A stretch of DNA of 64,000 bases from Cristatella mucedo (lineage: Eukaryota; Bryozoa; Phylactolaemata; Cristatellidae). The stretch is taken from positions 3,377,501 to 3,441,500 of the forward strand of contig WPIO01000029.1 in the NCBI GenBank assembly GCA_009760855.2, in the 5' to 3' direction. The notes under the pieces were generated by a model. The model saw only the letters and a program-made list of their open reading frames with translations. It was not told the DNA's origin and ran no database searches. Numbering within the stretch: position 1 is the first letter of the stretch; every line of letters begins with the position of its first letter. This document shows, in pieces, positions 1 through 10,540 of the stretch. Both the position numbers and the translations under genes were made by a program.

Positions 1-149
1 CATGATAGCTACCTTGTACCTTCACTGCAGTGTGTACAACTTTCTCGACTCGATATGCCAGCTTGCCTAGACGTCAGGCAGCGTCAGTTCGTGCATTCTG
101 GCTGCTCGGCCGACGATTATAGGAACAGTTACCTAAAGACCACGCCCCT

Positions 150-250
150 CGCTGTCATATTGTCACTCGTCTGTAATGTCAATGTAAAGTGCCTAGATAG
201 AGATTGAGTTCTCTGATGGCACTATATCAAATGTATTATTATCTTTGCAC
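150..250 (+). mobile_element. L2-A type 3' tail fragment
   Basis: The end AAAGTGCCTAGATAGAGATT, then the TTCTCTGATGGCACTATATC block and an ATTATTATC run, is the 3' terminal signature seen on every L2-A copy in this window. The same fragment sits at 28,873-28,960 in duplication copy 2. Only the tail is present, with no reverse-transcriptase remnant. Confidence 0.6.
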
Positions 251-472
251 ACTCACCAGCCGGACTTGCATAGCACGAGCCCTCCCCGACCACCCGAGCA
301 GAGCGTGGGCAATCGAGCCAGAGCATTGAGCAGTAAATGCCAGGAGCATGGACATACTAAAGGTGAACCACCGGGGCCACCGTCAAGCTCTCAGGTACAT
401 TGAGCTACCCCCCCCCCTGTACGATTAGAGGCTAGTACGGCCAAGGTCGGTCGTGGTCTGGTATCCTGCTAT

Positions 473-628
473 GCTGGTTTGGTCCAGCGGTTAAGGTGCT
501 CGCCCCCCCCCCGACCAAGGTCTGGCTGAGGTCGTGGGCTCGAGCACCGAGGCATATGAGAAGCGCCTGAATAGAGATTAAGTTCACTTAGGGCACTGTA
601 CAAATGAATTATATTTTATTTTATTTTT
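473..628 (+). mobile_element. tRNA-derived SINE, family 1
   Basis: The head has a tRNA-like A box (TGGTCCAGCGGTTAAGGTGC) and B box (GGGCTCGAGCACC). A spacer follows, then AAGCGCCTGAATAGAGATTA and a TTCACTTAGGGCACTGTAC tail with T-rich DNA. The tail resembles the L2-A 3' end, which is the usual sign that a SINE borrows the LINE enzyme. A poly-C run lies between the boxes. Other copies are at 29,189, 20,523, 45,871 and, reversed, 11,505. Confidence 0.8.
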
Positions 629-814
629 TTATCGTGGGCACAGCGAGTTCCCTATATGAGCAGCCTTGCTTGGGTGGGGCAGGCAAGTCAAGCAGCAACT
701 ACGGCTGCTGGGTGATCACAGAGCACGAACCGCCGGTAAGCTGAACGCAATTATAATGGCCAAAGCAAAACTGGACGTCACCGAAAAGCAGCCGATCTCG
801 GCGGCAAGTCAGAA

Positions 815-820
815 TTTATT
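815..820 (-). promoter_or_regulatory. Polyadenylation signal overlapping the stop codon
   Basis: AATAAA on the minus strand overlaps the TAA stop at 818-816 of the zinc-finger gene's second exon. It is conserved in copy 2 near 29,534-29,539. A used site here would give an almost absent 3' UTR; a site further downstream is possible. Confidence 0.4.
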
Positions 821-2048
821 CTTCGACCTGCTTCTCCGTCATGAGCCCACTAATAAAAGCCAAGCCGTGAGAGCGAGAGTGACGCCGGAGAGAAGCCTCC
901 GTGTCGAATCTAAGGAAGCAGACGCTGCAACGTCTGTCTGGATCGGCTACAGCATCAGCTGCAGCAGGAGCAATGGTGGCAGCAGGAGCAGCAGGAGTAG
1001 AATCAGCTGCAGCAGGAGGATCAGCACAAATAGCAGCATCAGGAGTAATAGCAGCATCAGGAGTAATAGCAGCATCACGAGTAATAGCAGCATCAGGAGT
1101 AATAGCAGCAGGAGTAATAGCAGCACGAGTAATAGCAGCACGAGTAATAGCAGCACGAGTAATAGCAGCAGGAGTAATAGCAGCAGGAGTAACAGCATCA
1201 GGAGTAATAGCAGCAGGAGTAATAGCAGCACGAGTAATAGCAGCAGGAGTAATAGCAGCACGAGTAATAGAAGCAGGAGTAATAGCAGCACGAGTAATAG
1301 CAGCAGGAGTAATAGCAGCACGAGTAATAGCAGCAGGAGTAATAGCAGCATCATAAATAGTAGCAGGAGTAATAGCAGCAGGAGTAATAGCAGCAGGAGT
1401 AATAGCAGCATCATAAATAGCAGCACGAGTAATAGCAGCAGGAGTAATAGCAGCACGAGTAATAGCAGCACGAGTAATAGCAGCACGAGTAATAGCAGCA
1501 TCATAAATAGTAGCAGGAGTAATAGCAGCACGAGTAATAGCAGCAGGAGTAATAGCATCAGGAGTAATAGCAGCACGAGTAATAGCAGCATCATAAATAG
1601 CAGCAGGAGCAGCAGCAGGAGCAGCAGCAACAGCATCAGCACAAGCAATAGCTGCAGCAGGGGCCATTACATCGGGTTGCTCGCCAACGCCTACCCCTCG
1701 GAGAGGTGGCACTGGTGCTGCTTCCTCACTGCTGCTGGCGAGGGCAGAGCCCGACTGAGCGGGTGTGCCGCTGTCAATGCCTGCAGCCGGAGGCAGGATG
1801 ATGCAGCCTTGGACTGAGCCGGGTAGTGGTACGAAGTACATCTGCTGATAAAGATCGTCGGAAGACAAAATAGCAGATGCTGCAACACGAACTGCAGCAG
1901 CGGCAGCAGCAGCAGCAGCAATCCTGCTGGCAGCTGACTCAGAGGCAGGAGACCCGTGTGAGACTGCCGGTATGCCGGTCCTTACAGTCAGGACGAGGGG
2001 ACATGTCTTGCCCTTGTGAAAACTGCCTCCGTTGCTTTGGGGTAAAGC
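816..2048 (-). CDS. Zinc-finger gene, exon 2 (Ala-Ile-Thr repeat plus C2H2 finger)
   Basis: This frame opens directly after a strong acceptor, a pyrimidine run ending TTTCTTTAG at 2,050-2,049. No ATG is found between there and the conserved LSSDDLYQ segment, so it reads as an internal or terminal exon, 410 codons in phase 0. In order it holds an Ala-rich linker with a run of nine Ala, a conserved stretch containing FVPLPGSVQGCIILPP, a low-complexity domain of 5-residue units AAITR/AAITP (about exon residues 150-340), and a C-terminal C2H2 finger: C374-x2-C377-x12-H390-x3-H394. The protein ends KQVEE. The repeat unit is 15 bp, a multiple of three, so expansion keeps frame. Joined to exon 1 it would give about 860 residues. 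A nuclear DNA-binding role is inferred from the fingers; function is unknown. It could instead be a separate gene starting at the ATG at residue 70. Confidence 0.7.
   Translation of the reverse strand, partial: ALPQSNGGSFHKGKTCPLVLTVRTGIPAVSHGSPASESAASRIAAAAAAAAAVRVAASAILSSDDLYQQMYFVPLPGSVQGCIILPPAAGIDSGTPAQSGSALASSSEEAAPVPPLRGVGVGEQPDVMAPAAAIACADAVAAAPAAAPAAIYDAAITRAAITPDAITPAAITRAAITPATIYDAAITRAAITRAAITRAAITPAAITRAAIYDAAITPAAITPAAITPATIYDAAITPAAITRAAITPAAITRAAITPASITRAAITPAAITRAAITPAAITPDAVTPAAITPAAITRAAITRAAITRAAITPAAITPDAAITRDAAITPDAAITPDAAICADPPAAADSTPAAPAATIAPAAADAVADPDRRCSVCFLRFDTEASLRRHSRSHGLAFISGLMTEKQVEE
1025..1610. repeat. Coding minisatellite, 15-bp unit
   Basis: About 39 units. 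The main forms on the plus strand are AGCAGCACGAGTAAT, AGCAGCAGGAGTAAT and AGCAGCATCATAAAT, with a few 18-bp forms at the left edge such as AGCAGCATCAGGAGTAAT. On the minus strand these read AAITR, AAITP and AAIYD. Variants are interspersed rather than in blocks. All six frames stay open, so overlapping open frames here carry no information. Confidence 0.95.
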
Positions 2049-2734
2049 CTAAAGAAAAGACGTGCACCGATAAATTCTACGACCGTGCCTGCCATAATAC
2101 TGAGCTGTCCCGACGTGACAATTAAACAAGGCCCGTAGCAAACGTAGTTTCGATGGTGGGCATGCCTGGCAGCGAGCTGCAACAAATTTCAGAAGTGAGA
2201 GCGACGAATGTAGAGGCCGGAGTGTGAGCCTAGCACTGAGTGATCGAGCATTTTATGTGGACCGCATGAAATCAGCTATGTGCCAAATATTTAAGCTGTA
2301 ACTTCCCAAGATGCTTGAATATGCAGCAGCCCGAGAAGCAGATTCTTGCCGACATTTCGTCGACAGCAAACTACTTGTCTACTCGAAATGAGCATCTCAA
2401 TCAGATGTCAGCCAAATAGCATGCAAGCTAAATATAAGATGCTCTAATGGCACATTCAAATACCGGTTTAGCACTTCAGCTTTGTTGCCTTTAGCAAGCG
2501 GAGCACCGGTGCTTAAGAATAATAATAGCCAATAGCCAGTAAGTTCTCGTGCATGCTGTGTATTTGCACACACTCAAGTCTCTGGTCTCTGGTCTCTTTC
2601 ATGTGCTCCATATCGAGACAGGTATGACCAGTGGCTGATCCTGGATTTTCATCAAGTGGCAAGACTTGCACAATTTTTAAGTAGGGACAAGAGCCGTAAA
2701 ATATTAAAAATGAGGCAAAACCCGACAAATTCTT

Positions 2735-2850
2735 ATGTATGCAGGCTAGACCAACCTCAAATCCTTTGGAGACCATGCATTTAGTTCGTATGCTCCCAAA
2801 GCCCGGAACTCTTGGGGGTTGCAAATGCCACCTGGCTCCGACACTAGGTG
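2735..2850 (+). mobile_element. L2-A scrap (C-terminal coding remnant)
   Basis: The stretch CTCAAATCCTTTGGAGACCA followed by GCATTTAGTTCGTATGCTCC matches the L2-A C-terminal coding sequence seen at 35,980-36,030, which encodes NLKSFGDRAFSSYAP. It is very short and broken on both sides. Confidence 0.55.
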
Positions 2851-2969
2851 TGACTGTGTCAAAAGCGAGCAATGCTAGCAATGCGCCCTCAGTTTGTAGC
2901 AAAGAAAGCTCGGAGCAAAAATCAAAGCGTAAAATTGAAGCATCTAAACATGCTTCTTGGCACTAGGTC

Positions 2970-3040
2970 TTTACTGCCCAGTCGGTTAGTGCTCGCACTT
3001 CACAACTCTGGGGAGCTTGGGGTCGAGTCGTGCAGCAGCA
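2970..3040 (+). mobile_element. tRNA-like SINE head fragment
   Basis: GCCCAGTCGGTTAGTGCTCG resembles an A box and TTGGGGTCGAGTCGT a B box. No recognisable body follows, only a short CAG run, so family assignment is open. Confidence 0.35.
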
Positions 3041-3937
3041 GCAGCAGAAAATAGTGAAAGCAAAGTTTTGCGATTTCCACAGCTTCGCTTATATATGGAG
3101 CGGCAGATGAGCCGTAGCGGCTTCTGCTGCCGCTCCATATATGGGCAATACACAGTATCGCCAGCAGCTGAATTGGACAGTGCGACCTGGGTCGTGAAGT
3201 GCTACTAGCTAGCGCCTTGCTTCCAAGCGAAGACCCATGGGCGAAAGTCCCAAGGTGAAAGCTGCTCTGGTCTATCGCTGCTACATAACTGAGGCAGTTG
3301 AATCAGCTGCTCTCGAACTTTCAGAGAAAGGCCAGCAGCCTGTTGTCGACGAGAGGAGTGACTAGGGAGCCTTGAGAGCTTTCTGCAATAAATAAATATC
3401 TCACACTTTAACTCTCACTCAAAATCTGATGTTGTCTGTAGGTTCAATGCAAACATCTAAATGAAAAACTATTTAACTAAAATACAATGTGTATGTGCAA
3501 CGAGACACGAGGAAACATGACTGGGAGCTTATCTGGCAAAAAGACTTAACCCAAGTACTCCACCTAGAGTGCTTGCGGCTTCCGGTGTGCAATGGAACCT
3601 AGGCTTCTGGTGAGGTAAAGGCATAGAGAAAATGTAATGCCCGAGTAGAGCAGTCGTGAAGCAATCGGCAGGAAACGGGGCGTTTGCAGCACTCACGTCC
3701 AGAAGCAAGGATCCAGAATAAAATGAAAGATGAGAGCAGCCAGACAGAGTGTGTTCGCAACAGCGACCGGGAACTCTGCTCCCCTCCCCTCCCGCCTGGT
3801 TTTTTCGGAAAAGTAAATGCATCCTCAGCTGCCGACTGCAATGCGGCTGAACCGAGGAACCTGAGTGGGCGCAATGTCGCGATGAGCCACAGCCGGCCTG
3901 GCGACGCCACGACGGAGCCTCGCGATCGGTAGCTCAC

Positions 3938-5287
3938 CAGGTGCAATTTGAGCTGCCCCGAGGTCTGAAACTCTTTGCCGCATCGGTTGCACATGTGGTC
4001 GATGACGGCACGCCCGTGCTCCTGGCGAAGGTGCGCTGCGTAGGCGCGCCGAGAGCGGAACGTCGGCCTGAACTCGTGAGCCTTGACCGGCGGGCAGAGC
4101 AGGCACCGATACACAAGGCTCGCCTCGATCGGACGAGTCACGCACCAGTCGAGCAGCTGCCTGTGATCCTCCACGACTCTGCAGCCCTGCTGAGCCGCCG
4201 ACGTCGTCGGTAGCTCGCTCGGCGACCCGACGGCACCTTGTCCGTCACGGCGGCCGCGGCACGTGCTGCCACACATGTACACGCCGTTGGGTCTGGCCTC
4301 GGCGCACGACGACTCGTTGGCGCCCAGAGTGTGCTCTCGGAACAGCTCCTCCGAGTCAAACATCTGCTCGCACTCGGAGCAGTGCCACCAGCGGCGAGCA
4401 CATCGAGCCATCAGCCAATGCTGCGGCCTGCTCATCCAGTGCTGCTCCAGCAGCTCCACGGTGGCGAATGTGTCCGAGCAACCGCCGCACGCATGGGCCA
4501 GCTCGTGGCTGCCGTGCAGGCACCGCCAGAGGGCATGTTTGCGAAACGTGGCCAGGTCGCCAGGTATTGTAGTGCCGCACTCGGGGCAGACGAACGGCCG
4601 CGTGCCACTGTGGATGCGCAAGTGGGCGCTGAGGGCGCACTTCGTAAACAGGACGCGGCTGCAATGAGGATCCACGCAGACGTAGCGCTGCACCATCGAA
4701 GCGGCCGTCGGTGGCTCGCTGATGTGCGAGCGCAGGCTCTGCCTGTCCTTGAAGGACATTCGGCACTCTGAGCAGCTGACAAGTCTGGCTGCAGGAGAGG
4801 CTGCAGGGGAGGCTGCAGGGGAGGCTGCAGGGGAGGCTGCAGTGGAGGCTGCAGGAGAGGCTGCAGGAGAGGCTGCAGGAGAGGCTGCAGGAGAGGCTGC
4901 AGGCAGCGCAGCCAAGCCAGGCCCTGCTGCTTCAGCAGCAGCAGTGATCATGACGAGGACAGGTTTCAACATCGGCTTCTTAGCGACGGGAGGGGCAGGT
5001 GCCTTGGGCAAGATGGGCCTCAGCCGTTTTCCAGGCTGGGGTTTGGGTGCAACTGGCGGCTGGAGCGACTGGACAGGCGGTTGGCGAGTCGGAGCCTGGC
5101 ACGACGGAGAGCTTGTGTCAGTGGCAGCTGGCACACAGGCCTCAGGGGCGGCAGCGGCGCTACCTGGAACGGTGGAATGCTTGCTGCCGCCTGTCGCCCC
5201 GCCCCTCGATTTCTTTGGAGTCTTCCGGTTCTTCTTATTCGTCTGCTCAGAGCCGTTGCCCTGAGGCACATCGTCGGCAGGAGGCAT
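3938..5287 (-). CDS. C2H2 zinc-finger protein, exon 1
   Basis: The ATG at 5,287 has A at -3. The 450-codon exon ends at a GTGAGC donor; the open frame continues past it only into intron. Order of parts: a basic KKNRKTPKKSR stretch (residues 18-28, likely nuclear localisation), a Pro/Ala/Lys-rich region (40-128), an Ala-Ala-Ser-Pro repeat (129-167), then seven finger-like units. These are C172/C175/H188, C204/C209/H222/H226, C234/C237/H251, C267/C270/H283/H290, C303/C306/H319, C395/C398/H419/H424, and C433/C436/H449, the last cut by the donor. Several fingers have unusual His spacing or lack the final His, so not all may bind zinc. It probably splices to 2,048-816. A TATA box lies about 590 bp upstream. 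Role in gene control is inferred from domains; targets are unknown. No transposase or reverse-transcriptase motif is fused to it. Confidence 0.75.
4788..4905. repeat. 12-bp coding minisatellite
   Basis: About nine tandem GAGGCTGCAGGA units inside exon 1. On the minus strand they encode Ala-Ala-Ser-Pro. This repeat is missing in copy 2 because it falls in the deleted part. Confidence 0.9.
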
Positions 5288-5875
5288 GATTTATGCCTGG
5301 CACCGAGCAGTAAGCCGGTGGCAAGGACACTGGAGTGTCAGCGTCCTCTTAGTGACTGCCTCTCAGCGAGGGCTGCTCCTTCGGTTTACTCGGCCTGCAA
5401 TGGCAAGAAGAAACAGGAGGCTCACAGTCGGGAGGAGAAGGTAGGAGGAAGGGGAGAAGGGAGAGGGGAAAAGGACGGGGATAGGGGACTGGGAGAGAGC
5501 GCTGGGAGAAGGGGAAGCCACTGCCTACCATCTCGTCCATTACCCTCTAAGACATGTTCAGCTTTGGTTGTCTGCCGGCTAGATCGACTATCTCTGCTCG
5601 TTCCTAGGTCTCTACACGAGCTGCTTAATTGACGTGACACGCTTCTTCAAGATTGTGCCTGACGAAGTTGGGAGAGCGGCATCCCTAGAGCCAGTATGCC
5701 TGCTGGATGCAGGCATTCACTGCCTGAACCTGGCACTCTCCCGTCTCTCCGCTGAGAGCTATTTCACTCGTGCTACTCGAGGCTCACTCTGCCGTGGGCA
5801 ATGCATGCACGACTTGCCTGCGCCCTAGACAGCAGAGCAAGAGCAGGTGACTTGAGATAGCCCATTCGATCTTCC
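5288..5875 (-). promoter_or_regulatory. 5' flank or 5' UTR of the zinc-finger gene
   Basis: Non-repetitive stretch between the start codon and the TATA box. The part 5,288-5,480 is shared with copy 2, where it is GA-rich from about 5,403. The part 5,523-5,875 is absent from copy 2. I see no open frame of note. Confidence 0.4.
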
Positions 5876-5883
5876 TTTATATA
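5876..5883 (-). promoter_or_regulatory. TATA box for the zinc-finger gene
   Basis: The minus strand reads GCTATATAAAGG. A start site is expected near 5,850, giving a leader of about 560 nt. It lies 80 bp inside the end of the GA tract and has no counterpart in copy 2. Confidence 0.45.
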
Positions 5884-5966
5884 GCACTGCCAAGCCGAAA
5901 CGAACCGAGTGCAATCGTTTAGCGCTGGCGCACCTCAGCTGACTGCAACCGCAACCGAACGAGAGA

Positions 5967-6003
<37 letters not shown>

Positions 6004-6008
6004 AGAGA

Positions 6009-6050
<42 letters not shown>

Positions 6051-6429
6051 ACACAGACAGAGAGCCAGACAGACGGAGTGACAGACAGAAAGAGAAACAT
6101 GAAGGCAGATAGAGGGACAGAGAGTGAGAGAGACGAGCGAGAGAGACAAAGACACAGAGATGAAGAGAGAAGAAAAGATATAGACACAGACAGAGACAGA
6201 CAGAAAAAGACAGACAGAGACAGCAAGAGGCAGAGGGGGAAAAAGACAGACAGAGACAGCAAGAGGCAGAGGGGGACAAAGGGAGCCAGAGCGAGCCAAA
6301 GAGAGACAGCGACAGAGAGAGACAGCAACAGAGGGAGACAGCAACAGAGGGAGACTGCAACAGAGGGAGACTGCAACAGAGGGAGACTGCAACAGATGGA
6401 GACTGCAACAGAGGGGGACAGAGAGACAG

Positions 6430-7565
6430 ACAGAGAAAGACGCAGGCAGCTAGAGGGAGATACAAAGACCAAGATAGCAACAGAGGGAGACAGCAACAGA
6501 AAGAGACAGCAACAAAGGGAGAGAGTGACAGGGGAAGACAGCGACAGAAAGAGACAGCGACTGAGAGGCAGCAACAGAGAGAGAAAGAGAGAGAAGATAG
6601 AGAGACAAAGACAGAGAGAGACAGACAGAGACAGCAAGAGACAACGACAGAGAGAGACAGCGACAGAGAGAGACAGCGACAGAGAGAGACAGCGACAGAG
6701 AGAGACAGCGACAGAGACAGAGACAGAGAGAGAAAAACAGAAAAACGTGGCGAGACAGAAACGCAGAACGAGAAAGAGCAAGTGACGATAGCAATAAACA
6801 GAGAGAAAGGGAGACAGAGAAACAGACAGAGACGGACAAGAAAAGACAGACGGAGAGAGACAGACAGAGACAGGGAGAGACAGAAGGAGACAGTGACAGA
6901 GGGAGACAGCGACATATGGGGACAGCGACAGAGGGTGAGAGCGACATATCGGGACAGCGACAGAGGGTGACAGCGACAGAAAGAGAACCAGGCAGCTAGA
7001 TGGAGAGACAGAGAGAGACAGGGAGAAACAGACACAGAGATGGAGACCGGGAGAGAGTGGCAGAGGGAAACAAAGAGGCTGAGAAAGATAGATAATAGAG
7101 TGAGCGACAGATACAGCGAGATAAAGATAAAAAGAAACAGAAAGATAGAAAGAGAGAGCGAGAAAGAACAAGTGGCGATAGCAAGAAAGAGAGAAAGAGA
7201 CAGACAGACACAGGGAGAGAAACAGAAAGAGAGACGGGGAGGACAGAGAGAGAGACGGACAGAAACAGTGAGAGAGAGAGAGAGCGAGAGGGAGAAAGAA
7301 AGAGAAAGAAAGACAGAGGGAGAGAGAATGAGAGAGAGGCGAGCGATAAAGTGAGAGCGAGAGAAAAGAGAGAGAAGAGAGAGACAGATAGGAAGAAGGA
7401 AGAGAGAGAGAGAGACACAAAGGCAATTGGAGACACAAGAGAGAAACAGAGATAAAGAGAGCGAGATAAAAAGGCAGAGTGAGACACAGAGAAAGAGACA
7501 GGGAAGCAATTTGAGACAGAGTGAGAGAGAGAGAGAGAAGAGAGGGGGACCGAGAGAGCAGAGGC

Positions 7566-7603
<38 letters not shown>

Positions 7604-8642
7604 AGAGAGGGGGACCGAGAGACAGGAAGAGAGAGAGAGACAGAAACAGAGAGATAGAGAGAGACATAGCGATAGAGACAGAGAGGTAGACAGACAGGAC
7701 GAGAGAGGAGAGACAGTGAGACAATGAGACAAACCAGGTGCAGGGAGATAGACAGAGACAGACTGAGAGAGACAGAGATAGAGAAAAACCGAGATATAGA
7801 GACAGAGACAGGAAGAGAGAGGGGGAGAAGAAGAGACAGGGAAAATGGAAGACACGGAGACAAAGAAACACAGACAGGGGCAAAGAGGCAACAGGTGACA
7901 GAGAAAGACAAGCAGGGAGAGAGGGAGAGAGCAGTAGAGAGAGGGAGAGAGAGAGAGAGAGAGAGAGAGGGTAGGGAGGGAGCCGGAAACAGCAGAGGCA
8001 GAGACAGAGATAGAGTGACACAGAAAAAAGACAGAAAGAACTGACACAGGAAAAACATCAGAAAGAAGCAATAGGGAGTCCGCTGAGAGATAGAGACAGA
8101 AAGAAGGGGAGAGATAGAGACAGAGACTGAAACAGAAAAATCCAGAGATAGAGAGAGAGAGAAACATTACGATAGAGACAGAGGCAGGTAGACAGACAGA
8201 ATGAGAGCGGAGAGACATTGAGATAAAAGCAGAGACAAGGAGATAGACAGAGACATAGATTGAGAGAAACAAAGATATAAAGAGAGAGAGAGAGGCAGCT
8301 AGAGGTAGACAGAGAGAGGGAGATAGCGATAGTGGGAGACATTGACAGAGGGAAACAGTGACTGGAAGAGACAGCGACTGAGAGAAGTAGTGACAGTGAG
8401 GCAGTGACAAACAGACAGAAACAGAGACAGCGGCAGTGAGTGACAGTGACAGAGGGAGACAGCGACAAAGAGACAGAGGGACAGACAGAGAGACACCGGC
8501 AGCTAGAGGGAGACACAAAGACCAAGATAGCAACAGAGCGAGATAGCTACAGAAAGAGACAGCAACAAAGGAAGACAGCGACAGAGGAAGACAACGACTG
8601 AAAGAGACAGCGACTGAGAGGCAGCGACTGAGAGGCAGCCAC

Positions 8643-8708
<66 letters not shown>

Positions 8709-8717
8709 AGAGAGAGA

Positions 8718-8778
<61 letters not shown>

Positions 8779-8896
8779 CACAGACAGTGAGAGAGAAGAC
8801 ACAGACAGAGAGACACAGACAGACAGAGACAGCAAGAGACAACGACAGCAAGAGACAGCCACAGAGAGAGACAGCGACACAGAGAGAGACAGCGAC

Positions 8897-8927
<31 letters not shown>

Positions 8928-9926
8928 GACAGCGACAGAGGGAGACAGCGACAGAGGGAGACAGCGACAGAGGGAGACAGCGACAGAGGGAGACAGCGAC
9001 AGAGGGAGACAGCGACAGAGGGAGACAGCGACAGAGGGAGACAGCGACAGAGGGAGACAGCGACAGAGGGAGAAGCAGGCAGCTAGAGAGAGACACAGGG
9101 AGAGATAGGTAGATAGAGAAAGAGAGAAACAGACACAGAGCCAGAGACTGGGAGAGAGTGACAGAGAGAAACAAAGAGGCAGAGAAAGAAGTAGAAAGAG
9201 AGATAGAGCGACAGACAGAGACAAAGATAAAAAAAAACATAAAGACAGAGGGAGAGAGAGAGAGAAACAAAGAGCAAGAAAGAGCAAGTGACAATAGCAG
9301 GAAACAGAGAGCAAGAGAGACAGACACAGAGAGAAACAGATGCAGGGAGAGACGGGGAGAAAGAGAGACAGACACACTGGGAGAGAGAAAGACAGAAAGA
9401 GAGAAAGAGGGGGAGAGACAAAAAGACAGAAGAGACACTGAGGGAGAGAGCACGAGAGAGAGAGAGAGAGAGGGCGAGCGAGCAAGCGAGAGCGAGAGAG
9501 AAGGAGAATGAGAGAGCGGGAGGGAGAGAGATACAACGACAAAGAGAGAGATGCAGAGAGAGACACAAAGGCAATTGGATACACGGGAGAGAAATAGAGA
9601 GATAAAGAGAGCGAGATAAAAAGACGCAGTGAGAGATACAGTGAGGTAATTTGAGACAGCGAGAGAGAGGGAGACTGAGAGAGACAAGGGGATAGAGACC
9701 AAGTCAGAATCAGCAACAGAAAGAAACAGAGAGATAGAGAGACATAGCGATAGAGACAGAAAGGTAGACAGACAGAACGAGAGCAGAGAGGCAGTGAAAC
9801 AGTGAGACAAACCAGAGACAGGGAGATAGACAGAGACGGAGATAGACAGAGACGGAGATAGAGAAAAACCGAGATAGAGAGACAGAGATAGAAGAGAGAG
9901 AGAGAGAGAGAGAGGGAGAATGAAAG

Positions 9927-10003
<77 letters not shown>

Positions 10004-10540
10004 AGCAGAGATGCAACAGGAGACAGAGAAAGAGAAACAGAGAAAGAGAGAGCAATAGAGAGAGGGGAGCAAGCAAGAGAGAGAGAGAGAGAGGAAGGTG
10101 AGAGATGGAAAGAGCCGAGATAGAGAGACAGAGAAAAAGACAGAGATAGAGAGAGAGAAGGGAAGCGATAGAGACAGAAGCAGGATCAGAAACAGGAAAA
10201 AACAGAGAGATAGAGACATTGCGATAGAGACAGAGAGATAAACAGACAGAATGAGAGCGGAGAGACTGAGAGATAATGAGACAAAGTCAGAGACATGAAG
10301 ATAGACAGAGACATAGACTGAGAGAGACAGAGATAGAGAGAAACAGAGACAGCAAGAGACAAGAAGAGACAGCAAAGGAGACAGAAGGAGTTGCAAAAGG
10401 AGAGAAAGAGAGAGAAGGAAAGACACAGACAAACAGAGACAGAGAAACACAGAGAGAGAGAGACCGAGAGAGGGAAAGAGACACAGAGAAAGAAAGAGAA
10501 AAAGAGTCAGGGGACAAGAAGAGAGAGAGACTTTAAGAGG
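6430..10540. repeat. Higher-order duplication in the GA tract, about 2.07 kb unit
   Basis: Rare non-GA landmarks recur in the same order: GGCAGCTAGA at 6,445 and 8,498 and again at 6,991 and 9,078; AAACCAG at 7,731 and 9,809; CATTACGATAG at 8,165 and CATTGCGATAG at 10,217. Offsets are 2,052-2,087 bp. Within each unit a block containing GCGATAGAGACAGA and AGACAGACAGA words is repeated about 490 bp apart (7,650/8,155 and 9,735/10,210). Confidence 0.8.
8934..9073. repeat. 16-bp minisatellite in the GA tract
   Basis: About nine near-perfect copies of GAGGGAGACAGCGACA in a row, the most regular part of the tract and so probably the most recently expanded. Confidence 0.9.

Larger units (their letters stand above)
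2049..3937 (-). other. Predicted intron of the zinc-finger gene
   Basis: It is bounded on the minus strand by a GTGAGC donor (3,937 downward) directly after residue Leu450 and by TTTCTTTAG at 2,050-2,049, both in phase 0. The same sites occur in copy 2 (32,463 and 32,007), where the intron is only about 456 bp. The extra DNA in copy 1 (about 2,190-3,637) includes an L2-A scrap and a SINE-like head. A small exon could be hidden here, because finger 7 lacks its last His at the junction. Confidence 0.55.

Noticed and set aside
473-560. A functional tRNA gene (also at 40,100, 45,875 and 59,260)
   Set aside because: A and B boxes are present, but they belong to SINE heads with multiple copies, and I could not fold acceptor stems. 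No anticodon could be assigned.
666-1817. Plus-strand Ser/Asn-rich frame over the 15-bp repeat
   Set aside because: The start is TTG and the repeat keeps all frames open. The minus frame has a zinc finger, a splice acceptor and a matching partner exon.
3599-3937. C-terminal extension of the zinc-finger exon beyond residue 450
   Set aside because: A GTGAGC donor sits exactly at the boundary, and the sequence after it loses finger-like character.
5825-10076. Very long Ser/Leu/Cys-rich open frames (up to about 1,008 codons) on the minus strand
   Set aside because: They come from GA/CT composition that excludes stop codons. Frames overlap each other, begin with arbitrary starts, and have no complexity beyond dipeptide runs.
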